Source: Aestuariivirga litoralis
GTDB lineage: Bacteria; Pseudomonadota; Alphaproteobacteria; Rhizobiales; Aestuariivirgaceae
NCBI RefSeq assembly: GCF_003234965.1
Contig: NZ_QKVK01000010.1
Coordinates: 50,672-114,671, forward strand
Length of the DNA stretch: 64,000 nucleotides
Reading direction: 5' to 3'
A program made the position numbers and the translations under genes. The notes under the pieces were generated by a model that did no database searches, was not told where the DNA came from, and was given only the letters and a program-made list of their open reading frames with translations. Positions 46,998-56,887 of the stretch are shown here, one piece after another; position 1 is the stretch's first letter; the number at the start of each line of letters is the position of its first letter.

Positions 46998-47018
46998 CTC
47001 ATGCAAAGCCGTGGTCGA

Positions 47019-47315
47019 TCAGCGGTTCTTCAGCGCGCCGATGACGGCCGACAGGACGGCGCCGCCGGCGCCGCCGCCCACCAGGCTGGAGATGATGCCG
47101 GCGATGTCCATCCCCTGCGTGGCCGCAGCGGCCTGGTCGGCCGTCACCGCGCCACCCGTCACCCGCTCGACGATCTGGCCCAGCACCACGCCGCCAATGG
47201 CGCCGAAGATCGAGTTGGCGGCCCCGCCCATGTCGAACTTCGCATTTGCCTTGCCCGCCAGATTGCCGCCCACGGCACCGGCAATCAGCTGAACGATCAA
47301 GCTTACGATATCCAT
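47019..47315 (-). CDS. Small glycine-rich membrane protein
   Basis: A 98-residue protein with two glycine-zipper-like hydrophobic stretches (IVQLIAGAVGGNLAGKA, then SIFGAIGGVVLGQIVERVTGG and ISSLVGGGAGGAVLSAVIGAL). Such glycine-rich alternation is typical of membrane-associating small proteins, and similar sequences are often annotated only as hypothetical. Start at 47315 chosen because it begins the hydrophobic N-terminus. Function unknown. Confidence 0.6.
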   Translation of the reverse strand: MDIVSLIVQLIAGAVGGNLAGKANAKFDMGGAANSIFGAIGGVVLGQIVERVTGGAVTADQAAAATQGMDIAGIISSLVGGGAGGAVLSAVIGALKNR

Positions 47316-47441
47316 GACCCGTCCCCCATTGCTTCGCGACGACTCGCCCCAGCGGCGGGCCCGCATCGCGAAACATCTACAGGTTGTCGCTCATGCGCAA
47401 TCGATTAGACGGCACGAGAAACAACTTATGATTGAATTTGC

Positions 47442-48179
47442 TCAGGCGCGGGGCGTGGTGTCGTCGATCTCGCGCGCCCGCTGCAGGTTGCCGGCGAGTT
47501 CAACCAGCGCGTCGCCCAGCGTGTAGAACAGGAACCAGATCATGGCCACCCACAGCAGCCCCGCCGCCCAGGCGATCAGCGCCACCAGCGGCAGCAGTGT
47601 ATCGATGCCGGAGAGAATGCTGAACACCCTGTCGAAGGCGCTACGCCGTACGGGCCCCGATGCCGCCTGTCGCGGCGGGAACAGCTTCTCGGCATAGACC
47701 CGGTTGAGCCGGGCATAGGTGACCAGCAATCCGCAGCACAGGCCGACTGTCAGCCATGGAATGGCGGCGCCGGGCCAGATCCGGTCGGCGATCAGCCCAT
47801 AGGCGGCATAGGCGGTGTTGCGGTAGAGGACATCCACCGCGAAATCGAGGTAGCGCCCAAGCAGCGAACTCCGCCCCGTGGCGCGGGCCAGCGAGCCATC
47901 GGCACAATCGAGCACGTTGAAGGCCAGCGCCAGCACGGTGATCACCGCCATCGCCCAGCCCACCGGCAGAAGCCAGGCGGCAAGCGCGATGAGCGGCACC
48001 AGAAGGGCGCCGGCCATCGTCAGCTGGTTGGGCGTCACGCCGAGCGGCGCCACGGCCCAGGTCAGCACGAAGGCGGGGTAGCGGTAGAACACCACCGAAC
48101 CCCAGTCGCTGGTCAGTTCCTCCGCCATCTTGTGGGCGCGATAGTCGCTTATGATCGACGCCAGTGACACGGCCTTCAT
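47442..48179 (-). CDS. CDP-alcohol phosphatidyltransferase family enzyme
   Basis: A 245-residue membrane enzyme with the complete CDP-alcohol phosphotransferase signature: Asp91-x2-Asp94-Gly95-x2-Ala98-Arg99-x8-Gly108-x3-Asp112-x3-Asp116. These enzymes transfer a phosphoalcohol from a CDP-activated donor to a hydroxyl group to make phospholipids or inositol phosphodiesters. Unlike PgsA or PssA, it has a soluble stretch before the first helix. It is divergent, 71 bases away, from a sugar-nucleotidyltransferase-like gene that could supply its CDP-activated substrate. Confidence 0.87.
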   Translation of the reverse strand: MKAVSLASIISDYRAHKMAEELTSDWGSVVFYRYPAFVLTWAVAPLGVTPNQLTMAGALLVPLIALAAWLLPVGWAMAVITVLALAFNVLDCADGSLARATGRSSLLGRYLDFAVDVLYRNTAYAAYGLIADRIWPGAAIPWLTVGLCCGLLVTYARLNRVYAEKLFPPRQAASGPVRRSAFDRVFSILSGIDTLLPLVALIAWAAGLLWVAMIWFLFYTLGDALVELAGNLQRAREIDDTTPRA

Positions 48180-48250
48180 GTCGCGCCTGACTCCTGATAT
48201 GTGCTCCGCATCATCTCCGGCACCTCTACACAGTCACAAGGAATTTTACC

Positions 48251-49048
48251 ATGGCAGTTTCCACCGCGGTCATTCTCGCCGCCGGCCGCGGCATGCGCCT
48301 GGGCGATGACTTCCGCGAGCGGCCCAAGGGCTTCATTCCCTGCCAGGGCGTCACCCTGGTCGAGCGGTCGCTGCTGATCCTCAGGTCCTGCGGCATCTCC
48401 CGTGCCATCATCGTCACCGGCCACTGCGCCGACTTCTATGATGCGCTGGCGCAGTCCTCGGGCGGCTTCCTCGCCACGCGGTTCAATCCGCGCTATGCCG
48501 ACAATGGCTCGCTGGTGAGCCTCGCCGTGGCGCTCGACGCCGTGGATGAACCCTTCCTGCTCCTCGATTCCGACATTGCCTATGAGCGCCGCGGCCTCGA
48601 GGCCCTGCTGGCGGCCCCGATGGACAATGCCGCCCTCGTCTCCGGCACCACCGATTCAGGCGATGAGTATTACAGCTGGGCAGACCGCCGGCCGGGCCTG
48701 CCCCTGCCGGCGGTGCGCCGTCTCTCCAAGCGGCTTTCCGACGAGGCAGATCCGCCGCTCGGCGAGCATGTCGGCATCCTCAAGATCGGCCGCGACCTCG
48801 CCGCCCGCATCCGCGCCGCCGCACCGGCCCGGGTTAAGTCCGAGCCCATGTCCTTCTACGAGGATTGCCTGGTGGAGCAGCTGCCGGATTGCCCCATGGG
48901 CGCCCTGCACCTGCCTGACCTCGTGTGGTGCGAGGTCGACGACCAGCGCATGCTGGAGCGCGCGCGCAGCCTGTTCTTCCCGCGCCTCGAGCCGCTGGAG
49001 GTCATCCGGCGTCACGCCAGGGCACCGTCGGCCGCCGCCAAGGCGTAA
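48251..49048 (+). CDS. NTP transferase (cytidylyltransferase-like)
   Basis: A 265-residue nucleotidyltransferase with the N-terminal signature VILAAGRGMRLGDDFRERPKGFIP, a lysine in the activation loop, and metal-binding Asp in FLLLDSDIAY near residue 103. The overall pattern resembles phosphocholine, aminoethylphosphonate or inositol-1-phosphate cytidylyltransferases (LicC/PntC/IPCT types) as much as sugar-1-phosphate enzymes. Paired divergently with a CDP-alcohol phosphotransferase, it plausibly makes that enzyme's CDP-headgroup donor; this is inference. Confidence 0.8.
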   Translation: MAVSTAVILAAGRGMRLGDDFRERPKGFIPCQGVTLVERSLLILRSCGISRAIIVTGHCADFYDALAQSSGGFLATRFNPRYADNGSLVSLAVALDAVDEPFLLLDSDIAYERRGLEALLAAPMDNAALVSGTTDSGDEYYSWADRRPGLPLPAVRRLSKRLSDEADPPLGEHVGILKIGRDLAARIRAAAPARVKSEPMSFYEDCLVEQLPDCPMGALHLPDLVWCEVDDQRMLERARSLFFPRLEPLEVIRRHARAPSAAAKA

Positions 49049-49094
49049 AGCTGCCGGGAGCGCGGCCGGATGTGGCCGGCCATCGCCCCTGCCG

Positions 49095-49316
49095 TCACGG
49101 GGCGAGCCGCATCAGCCAGGCGCCCACCACCAGCGCCACGATGCCCAGAACGAAGACCAGCGAGGACTGTTCGAACTTCTGCTGGGTGTTCATCATGGCC
49201 ATGAAGAAGCCCGCGATGGCGGCAAGGAAGCCCGCCGCCATCAGCCCTGCCCCCAGCAAGAAGGCCAGGCCCGGAAGGGCCGCGATCATCGCGATGAAGG
49301 GCATCGTCTGCGGCAT
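49095..49316 (-). CDS. Small two-helix membrane protein
   Basis: A 73-residue protein with two or three hydrophobic segments (IAMIAALPGLAFLLGAGLMAAGFLAAIAGFFMAMM and LVFVLGIVALVVGAWLM). AGGGAG precedes the ATG at 49316, favouring this start over one eight codons upstream. No family recognised. Confidence 0.55.
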   Translation of the reverse strand: MPQTMPFIAMIAALPGLAFLLGAGLMAAGFLAAIAGFFMAMMNTQQKFEQSSLVFVLGIVALVVGAWLMRLAP

Positions 49317-49383
49317 CCGCTCTCCCTGGCGCCTGCCCACAGTGAGCCCCCGTTTGCCGCCGAATGCAACACCCCCGCCGTCT

Positions 49384-49911
49384 TCAGCTTTTCGTCTCGC
49401 GCCGCGTCATGATTCCCCACAGCACGCCCTTGCCCAGCACGAAGGAGATTTCCCGGAAGGTGATGAGCGGCAGCAGCATCACGAACAGCAGCCCCGCATA
49501 GACCAGGACACCCGTCCAGCTGCCGCCGCCGAGGTGCAGCATGCTGCTTGCCACGGCCTCACCCTTGATCAGTGCACGGACGGCCTCCTCCACCACGTGG
49601 AAAGCCATCAGCAGTGCCGTGAACAGCGCCGTGCGCCCCAGCACCACCCATACGAAGACGCGCTTGCGCAGCCAGGCGCCGAGGTCGATGATCTCGCCAA
49701 GCAGCATCACCTTGGCGAAGACCAGCGCGTTGACGATCGCATAGCTCTGCGTCCACGGGTCGATGCCGTTCTCCTTCAGCAACAGCCTGCGATACATGCC
49801 GAGCAGGAAGAACAGCACCCACAGATAGGCCGTGAGGGCCGCGTATTTCTTCATCTCCTCGAAAGCCTTCTGCTTGAGGCTCTCGTGTCCGGGTTGCCGG
49901 CTGGCCGCCAT
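49384..49911 (-). CDS. Four-helix membrane protein of unknown function
   Basis: A 175-residue inner-membrane protein with four hydrophobic segments near residues 22-40, 58-78, 88-108 and 135-155. Charged stretches such as SLKQKAFEEMKKY start the protein and TRRETKS ends it. I do not recognise the family. Located between the small membrane protein gene and the rpsD terminator. Confidence 0.65.
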   Translation of the reverse strand: MAASRQPGHESLKQKAFEEMKKYAALTAYLWVLFFLLGMYRRLLLKENGIDPWTQSYAIVNALVFAKVMLLGEIIDLGAWLRKRVFVWVVLGRTALFTALLMAFHVVEEAVRALIKGEAVASSMLHLGGGSWTGVLVYAGLLFVMLLPLITFREISFVLGKGVLWGIMTRRETKS

Positions 49912-49941
49912 TGCGTTGCCTCCCTCGTGGTCCTGCCAAAG

Positions 49942-49969
49942 AAAAAGGGCCCTGCCGGCGGCAGGGCCC
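49942..49969 (-). terminator. Rho-independent terminator of rpsD
   Basis: Minus strand: perfect stem GGGCCCTGCC/GGCAGGGCCC with a three-base loop, followed by TTTTTC, 30 bases beyond the rpsD stop. Confidence 0.92.
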
Positions 49970-49998
49970 TCGCGTTCGTTCGCTGACGGCCGGAGCCC

Positions 49999-50616
49999 TT
50001 AGCGCGAGTAGTATTCGACGACCAGGTTCGGCTGCATCTGGACGGGATAGGGAACGTCCGAGAGAGCGGGGATGCGCACCAGGCGTGCGGTCATGCCCTT
50101 GTGGTCGACTTCGATGTAGTCCGGCGTGTCACGCTCGGCGAGCTGCACGGCCTCGAGCACGGTGGCAAGGCCCTTGGCCTTGTCGGTGAGCTCGATGGTG
50201 TCGCCGGCGCGGAGCCGGATCGACGCGATGGTGACGCGCTTGCCGTTGACTTTCACGTGGCCGTGGGACACGAACTGGCGGGCGGCGAAGATGGTCGGCA
50301 CGAACTTCGAGCGATAGACCACCATGTCGAGGCGGCGCTCGAGCAGGCCGATGAGATTCTCGGACGAGTCGCCCGTCAGGCGGATCGCCTCGTCATAGGT
50401 CTTGCGGAACTGGCGCTCCGAGAGGTTGGCATAATAGCCCTTGAGCTTCTGCTTGGCCTTCAGCTGGGTGCCGAAGTCCGACATCTTGCCCTTGCGGCGC
50501 TGGCCGTGCTGGCCGGGGCCATATTCACGCTTGTTGACGGGGCTCTTCGGGCGGCCCCAGATGTTCTCGCCCATGCGGCGATCGATCTTGTATTTCGCGT
50601 TTGCGCGCTTCGTCAT
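49999..50616 (-). CDS. rpsD: 30S ribosomal protein S4
   Basis: A 205-residue primary 16S-rRNA-binding protein that starts assembly of the 30S body. N-terminal [20 protein letters not shown] is alphaproteobacterial type; the S4 RNA-binding domain covers [35 protein letters not shown]. In this lineage rpsD stands alone, with its own terminator and a hairpin in its leader. Start 50616. Confidence 0.97.
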   Translation of the reverse strand: MTKRANAKYKIDRRMGENIWGRPKSPVNKREYGPGQHGQRRKGKMSDFGTQLKAKQKLKGYYANLSERQFRKTYDEAIRLTGDSSENLIGLLERRLDMVVYRSKFVPTIFAARQFVSHGHVKVNGKRVTIASIRLRAGDTIELTDKAKGLATVLEAVQLAERDTPDYIEVDHKGMTARLVRIPALSDVPYPVQMQPNLVVEYYSR

Positions 50617-50706
50617 TTACGGTCTCCAAGTGACGTTGTGTGAGAACCCACCCTCCTGGCACCGGTCTCCCGGCCGACAGCCCCCAAGGGGGCACGGGCA
50701 AGCAAA

Positions 50707-50728
50707 CACGGAGCCCGAAAGCTCCGTG
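50707..50728 (-). promoter_or_regulatory. Leader hairpin of rpsD
   Basis: Perfect eight-base stem CACGGAGC/GCTCCGTG with a six-base loop about 90 bases upstream of rpsD, in its probable 5' leader. It is followed on the minus strand by TTTG. It could be an attenuator or an S4 autoregulation site, but either is inference. Confidence 0.35.
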
Positions 50729-50819
50729 CTGCGGCGCATATAGGGGAAGCGGCGGGCGGTGTCAAATCGGGCCATTTCCGAGCATTCCCACCCCGTGTGC
50801 CGTCGCCACCCCTATTGCC

Positions 50820-50903
50820 GCCATCCCGGCGAAGGCCGGGATCCCGCTTTCTTTCCATGTGGTTGCCGCCCAAAGCGGGACCCCGGCCTTCGCCGGGGTG
50901 ACG
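50820..50903. repeat. Dispersed palindromic repeat, family B, copy 2
   Basis: Arms of about 30 bases (CATCCCGGCGAAGGCCGGGAT...CCGCTTT and AAAGCGG...CCCCGGCCTTCGCCGGGGTGACG) with a few mismatches around a 21-base loop, in the rpsD-permease gap. Confidence 0.82.
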
Positions 50904-50945
50904 CCAGTTGGGAGGACAGGCCCCCTCTGATAACATGTCACCTCC

Positions 50946-51779
50946 ATGCCTTATTCCCCCCTCCCCCGCCATCTCCGCGACCTCGCCGCCATCGCCACGG
51001 TTGCCCTCTTCATGTTCCCGCTGTTCTGGTGGGGCCTCAATTCCATCAAGCCGGCCCATGCCGTGTTCGAGAATTTCAGCGTCACCTGGTTCGACTTCAC
51101 CCCCACCTTCGACAACTACCGCGTGACGCTCGGAGGCGAAGGACCCGCCTTCTTCACCTCCCGCCAGGCGATCCTCGACACCATCCTGGTGGCCACCGGC
51201 GCCACCCTCCTGACGCTGGCCGCCGCCCTGCCCGCCGCCTTCGCCCTGTCGCTCATCCACTTCACCCGGAAGCGCGCCATGTTCCTCTGGGTGCTCTTCC
51301 ACCGCATCCTGCCGCCCATCGCCGTGCTGGTGCCGCTCGTCTTCACCTACACGCAGGCAGGCCTGCGCGACACGCGGGTGGGCGTCATCCTCGCCCATGC
51401 CGCCGTCAACCTCCCCTTCGCCGTGCTGCTGCTCAAATCCTTCTTCGACGACGTGCCGCGCGAGGTGGGCGAAGCCGCCACCATCGACGGCGCCACCCGC
51501 CTCCAGTGCTTCACCCGCATCTATGCGCCGCTCGTGAGGTCCGGCATCGCCGCCACGGCCGTCCTCTGCTTCATCTTCTCCTGGACCGAATTCCTCATGG
51601 CGCTGTTCCTCACCAGCACCATCCGCCTGCTTCCCATCCAGCTGAGCCTCGTCGTCACCCAGACCTGGGGCTTCACCGCGGCCCTCTCCACCGCGTCGAT
51701 CCTCCCCGCCTTCCTCTTCGTCCTCCTCGTCCAGCGCCACCTCGTCCGTGGGCTGACGATGGGGCTGGCCAAGGGGTGA
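50946..51779 (+). CDS. Carbohydrate ABC transporter permease (MalG type), orphan
   Basis: A 277-residue inner-membrane permease of the MalG/UgpE family: six hydrophobic segments and the EAA loop EVGEAATIDGATRLQCFTRIYAPLV that contacts the ATPase. It should pair with a MalF-type permease, a binding protein and an ATPase, but none are in the window. The neighbours are repeats and unrelated genes, so it is either a remnant of a lost operon or relies on partners elsewhere. The reading frame is intact. Confidence 0.87.
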   Translation: MPYSPLPRHLRDLAAIATVALFMFPLFWWGLNSIKPAHAVFENFSVTWFDFTPTFDNYRVTLGGEGPAFFTSRQAILDTILVATGATLLTLAAALPAAFALSLIHFTRKRAMFLWVLFHRILPPIAVLVPLVFTYTQAGLRDTRVGVILAHAAVNLPFAVLLLKSFFDDVPREVGEAATIDGATRLQCFTRIYAPLVRSGIAATAVLCFIFSWTEFLMALFLTSTIRLLPIQLSLVVTQTWGFTAALSTASILPAFLFVLLVQRHLVRGLTMGLAKG

Positions 51780-51794
51780 CACCCTCACAGCTTC

Positions 51795-51870
51795 ATCATG
51801 CCCGGGCTCGCCCCGGCATCCTTTGCCGCCGCCAGAAAAAGAATCGCCGGGACAAGCCCGGCGATGATGA
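51795..51870. repeat. Dispersed palindromic repeat, family A, copy 5
   Basis: TCATCATGCCCGGGC...CCCGGCAT followed by ATCGCCGGGAC...CCCGGCGATGATGA, 16 bases past the permease stop. The two hairpins carry different core variants (GCCCGGG and CGCCGGG). Confidence 0.82.
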
Positions 51871-51948
51871 TGTCTGTAAAGGCCCACTTATCGAGTATGC
51901 CGAAACATACCACATCGAGCGCGCGCTGTCAAGGACTTTTTTCCCGGA

Positions 51949-52767
51949 CTAGACCTTCAGGTCCAGGAATTCCGGCAGGTGGAAACTCATCTTGGCATAG
52001 GCCGGCAGCGCGTCCGCGGCGGCCTCGCGCGTCGAGGTCAGCAGCACGGAATTATGCGGCGGAACCGGCTTCGTCGGCTCCTTCGGCACCACGTCCTTCA
52101 GCACATCCGCCACGCGCCGGGCGATGGCGGGTGCCGGGTCGATGTAGCGCACCACCCAGGGCTCCACCTTGGCCAGCTCGTCGGCAAGCAGCGGATAGTG
52201 CGTGCAGCCCAGCACCACGACGTCGGTGCGCTTTCCCCCCTCTTCGACGAAAACCGGCGCAACCTCGGCCTTCAGTTCGTCGAGGTCCACCGGAACGCCC
52301 TTCAGCTTGCGCTCGGCAATCTCGGCAAGCTTCGGCGCGCCGTGAAGCGTCACATGGCAATGCGAGGCGAAATCGTGGATCAGCGTGTGGGTATATTCTC
52401 GCCGCACGGTGCCCGGCGTCGCCAGCACGCCGATGATATGCGACTTGGACTGCGCCGCGGCGGGCTTGATCGCCGGAACGGTGCCGACGAAGGGCACCTT
52501 GAATTTTTCCCGCAGCTGCGCGAGCGCGATGGTGGACGCCGTGTTGCAGGCGATCACCACGATGTCGGGTTCCACCCGCTCGATGAGCTTGCCCATCACG
52601 AAGAGGATGCGCTGGACCAGCGCCTGCTCCTCCCACGCGCCATAGGGGAAAGCGGCATTATCGGCCGAGTAGACGAGATGCGCGAAGGGCAGTTCGTGCC
52701 GCACCGAGCGCGCCACGGTGAGCCCGCCCATGCCGCTGTCGAACAGCAGGACGCGCGCCTGGCTCAT
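51949..52767 (-). CDS. murI: Glutamate racemase MurI
   Basis: A 272-residue cofactor-independent racemase supplying D-glutamate for peptidoglycan. The catalytic cysteines are Cys74 in VIACNTAS and the second in VLGCTHYPLL near residue 190; the N-terminal FDSGMGGLTVAR is typical. The start at 52767 overlaps the stop of the upstream methylase gene by four bases; a longer in-frame extension belongs to a shadow of that gene. Cytoplasmic, essential in most bacteria. Confidence 0.94.
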   Translation of the reverse strand: MSQARVLLFDSGMGGLTVARSVRHELPFAHLVYSADNAAFPYGAWEEQALVQRILFVMGKLIERVEPDIVVIACNTASTIALAQLREKFKVPFVGTVPAIKPAAAQSKSHIIGVLATPGTVRREYTHTLIHDFASHCHVTLHGAPKLAEIAERKLKGVPVDLDELKAEVAPVFVEEGGKRTDVVVLGCTHYPLLADELAKVEPWVVRYIDPAPAIARRVADVLKDVVPKEPTKPVPPHNSVLLTSTREAAADALPAYAKMSFHLPEFLDLKV

Positions 52768-53597
52768 CCCTCGTTCCTTTCCTTCTCGCGCAGTTCCTTC
52801 CGCTTCTCGTGCGCGCGGGTGAGAGAGGAGATGATGCCGCGCAGCGAGCGCACCTCCTGCTCGGTCAGTTCCGCGCGGCCGAACAGGTTGCGGATGTTGC
52901 GCATCATGCCCGGCTTCTTGTCCTCGGTCTTGAAGAAGCCCGCGATGTCGAGCTCGCGCTCGAGGTGGTCGAAGAAACCATAGAGCTCCTCCTTGGTGGC
53001 TGGCCGCGTGTCGGGCGTCTGCAGTCCCGGGCCTTCGAGGGCGGGGAGTTCCGGCGTCTTCTGGCCCAGGCTCTCCGCCTGGTCCTTGTACCATTCGTAA
53101 CCCATCAGCAGCACCGCCTGCGCGATGTTGATGGAGGCGAAGGCGGGGTTGACCGGTGCGGTGACGATCACGTCGGCCTTGGAGATCTCGTCGTTGTTGA
53201 GCCCGGTGCGCTCGCGCCCGAAGAGGATCGCCACGCGCTCGCCGCGGGCGACACGGGCCCGCATGTCGGCACCCGCCTGCTCCGGCGTGATCACCTCCTT
53301 GATCATGCCGCGCGGCCTGGCGGTGGTGGCATAGACGTAGCTCACGTCCTTCAGGCAATCGTCCAGCGTGTCGTGGACGGTGGCGTTCTCGATGATCCAG
53401 TTGGCGCCGGAGGAAGAGGTCAGCGCCTTCTCGTTGGGCCAGCCGTCGCGCGGGTCCATGAGGCGCAGCTCGTGCAGGCCGAAATTGGCCATGGCGCGCG
53501 CCGCCGTGCCGATGTTCTCGCCCAGCTGCGGGTTCACCAGCACCGCCACGGGCGCAGGCCCCAGCGTCTGATTCTTGGTCTTGTCGGTTCCAGCCAT
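52764..53597 (-). CDS. RNA methyltransferase of the TrmJ/TrmH (SPOUT) family
   Basis: A 277-residue SPOUT-fold 2'-O-methyltransferase: AVLVNPQLGENIGTAARAMANFGLHELRLMDPRDGW at the N-terminus, FGRERTGLNNDEI for the knot and VNPAFASINIAQAVLLMGYEW for the SAM-binding loop. The domain order and C-terminal helices match TrmJ, which methylates position 32 of tRNAs. Coupled to murI by an ATGA overlap. Confidence 0.87.
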   Translation of the reverse strand: MAGTDKTKNQTLGPAPVAVLVNPQLGENIGTAARAMANFGLHELRLMDPRDGWPNEKALTSSSGANWIIENATVHDTLDDCLKDVSYVYATTARPRGMIKEVITPEQAGADMRARVARGERVAILFGRERTGLNNDEISKADVIVTAPVNPAFASINIAQAVLLMGYEWYKDQAESLGQKTPELPALEGPGLQTPDTRPATKEELYGFFDHLERELDIAGFFKTEDKKPGMMRNIRNLFGRAELTEQEVRSLRGIISSLTRAHEKRKELREKERNEG

Positions 53598-53618
53598 GAT
53601 GGGGCTGGAATAGCGGCC

Positions 53619-54860
53619 TCAGCCCGTCCCGTCCAGCCGCCGCGCGGTGCGCAGTTCCGGGAACCAGCGCGACCAGAAGAAGGCCACCCCCATGGTACCG
53701 GCTCCTCCCAGCGAAACGGCTGCAACCGCCCCGATCAGCCGGGCGACCGTTCCGGCACGGAACTCGCCCAGCTCGTTGGAGGCGCCGATGAACACGCGGT
53801 TCACGGCATTGACCCGGCCCCTCACCTCGTCCGGCGTCCAGAGCTGCAGCAGCGTCTCACGGATATAGACGCTCACCATGTCCGAGGCCCCCATCAGGAC
53901 GAGCGCCCCGATCGACAGCGGCACCGAGGTCGACAGCCCGAACACCATGGTGAAGAAGCCGAACAGTGCCACGAAGACGAAGAGGATGCGCCCGGCATGG
54001 TCCTTGATGCCATAGCGCGCGAGGTAGAGCGCCATCGCCACCGCCCCCACGCCGGGTGCGGCGCGCAGCAGCCCCAGCCCCCAGGGGCCTACCTCCAGGA
54101 TGTCACGCGCATAGACGGGGAGCAGCGCCACCGCACCACCCAGCAGCACAGCGAAGAGGTCGAGCGAGATGGCACCTAGCACCAGCCGCTCGCGGCGGAT
54201 GAAATGGAAGCCGGCGAAGAGCGAACCGAGTGTCGTCTCCTCCTTGTCTGTCTCGCGCTGCTGCGGCACACCGCCCATGGCGATGATGAGCGTGACGGCG
54301 GTCGCCACCAGCGCCAGCGCCACGCCATAGGCCACCTCGCCCGCAAGCCCGTAAAGCAGCCCCCCTGCCACCGGCCCCGCGATGTTGGCGGTCTGCCAGA
54401 TCATGGTGGTGAGCGAGATCGCATGGGCGATCGCTTCCTTCGGCACGAGGTTGGGGGCGAGCGCGTCGGAGGCAGGGTTCATGAAGGCCCGCGCCACGCC
54501 GAGCACGGCGAGGATGCCGAAGACCGGCGTCACGTTTGTCGGATGCGAGAGGGTGAACAGCAGCAGCCCCAGCGCGCAGAGCGCCTCGAGCGTCAGGCAG
54601 CCGGCCATGATCAGCCGACGGTTGAAGCGGTCCGCCGCGAGGCCGGTCACCAGCACGAGCAGCAGGGGCGGCAGGAACTGCACCAGGCCGACATAGCCGA
54701 GATAGAGCGGGTCCCGCGTGATGTCGTAGATTTCCCAGCCCACCGAGACGGACATGATCTGCACCGCGAAGGAGGTGCAGCCGATGGCGATCAGGTAGAG
54801 GACGAATTTCGGGTGCAGGAGGGCGTTGGTCTCGGGCGAGGCAGCGCGGAAGGAGGTCAT
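53619..54860 (-). CDS. MFS transporter (EntS-like exporter)
   Basis: A 413-residue 12-helix permease. The N-terminus FVLYLIAIGCTSFAVQIMSVSVGWEIYDITRDPLYLGYVGLVQFLPPLLLVLVTG is like the enterobactin exporter/multidrug branch, and LAADRFNRRLIMAGCLTLEAL is the loop 2-3 signature. A family with broad export activity; substrate unclear. Stops 22 bases from the methylase start on the same strand. Confidence 0.83.
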   Translation of the reverse strand: MTSFRAASPETNALLHPKFVLYLIAIGCTSFAVQIMSVSVGWEIYDITRDPLYLGYVGLVQFLPPLLLVLVTGLAADRFNRRLIMAGCLTLEALCALGLLLFTLSHPTNVTPVFGILAVLGVARAFMNPASDALAPNLVPKEAIAHAISLTTMIWQTANIAGPVAGGLLYGLAGEVAYGVALALVATAVTLIIAMGGVPQQRETDKEETTLGSLFAGFHFIRRERLVLGAISLDLFAVLLGGAVALLPVYARDILEVGPWGLGLLRAAPGVGAVAMALYLARYGIKDHAGRILFVFVALFGFFTMVFGLSTSVPLSIGALVLMGASDMVSVYIRETLLQLWTPDEVRGRVNAVNRVFIGASNELGEFRAGTVARLIGAVAAVSLGGAGTMGVAFFWSRWFPELRTARRLDGTG

Positions 54861-54874
54861 GCGCCGTGTGGGCC

Positions 54875-54949
54875 CGTCACCCCGGCGAAAGCCGGGGCCC
54901 CGCTTTGGCGCAGGAAGGAAGCGGGGTCCCGGCTTTCGCCGGGATGACG
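54875..54949. repeat. Dispersed palindromic repeat, family B, copy 3
   Basis: Arms CGTCACCCCGGCGAAAGCCGGGGCCCCGCTT and AAGCGGGGTCCCGGCTTTCGCCGGGATGACG (each described by key motifs, few mismatches) around a short loop, between the MFS gene and tmpB. Confidence 0.83.
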
Positions 54950-54972
54950 GACATTCATGGTCAAGTACATTG

Positions 54973-56840
<1,868 letters not shown>

Positions 56841-56887
56841 CTATAGGCGGTGCACCAATTTCCGCAGCGCAACAGAAGGCTTTCCCC

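Larger units (their letters stand above)
50617..50945. other. Intergenic region between rpsD and the ABC permease
   Basis: A 329-base gap. It holds the rpsD promoter and leader (50617-50760, minus strand) including a leader hairpin at 50707-50728, then a family B palindrome at 50820-50903 and the short leader of the permease gene. No additional gene is visible. Confidence 0.6.
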
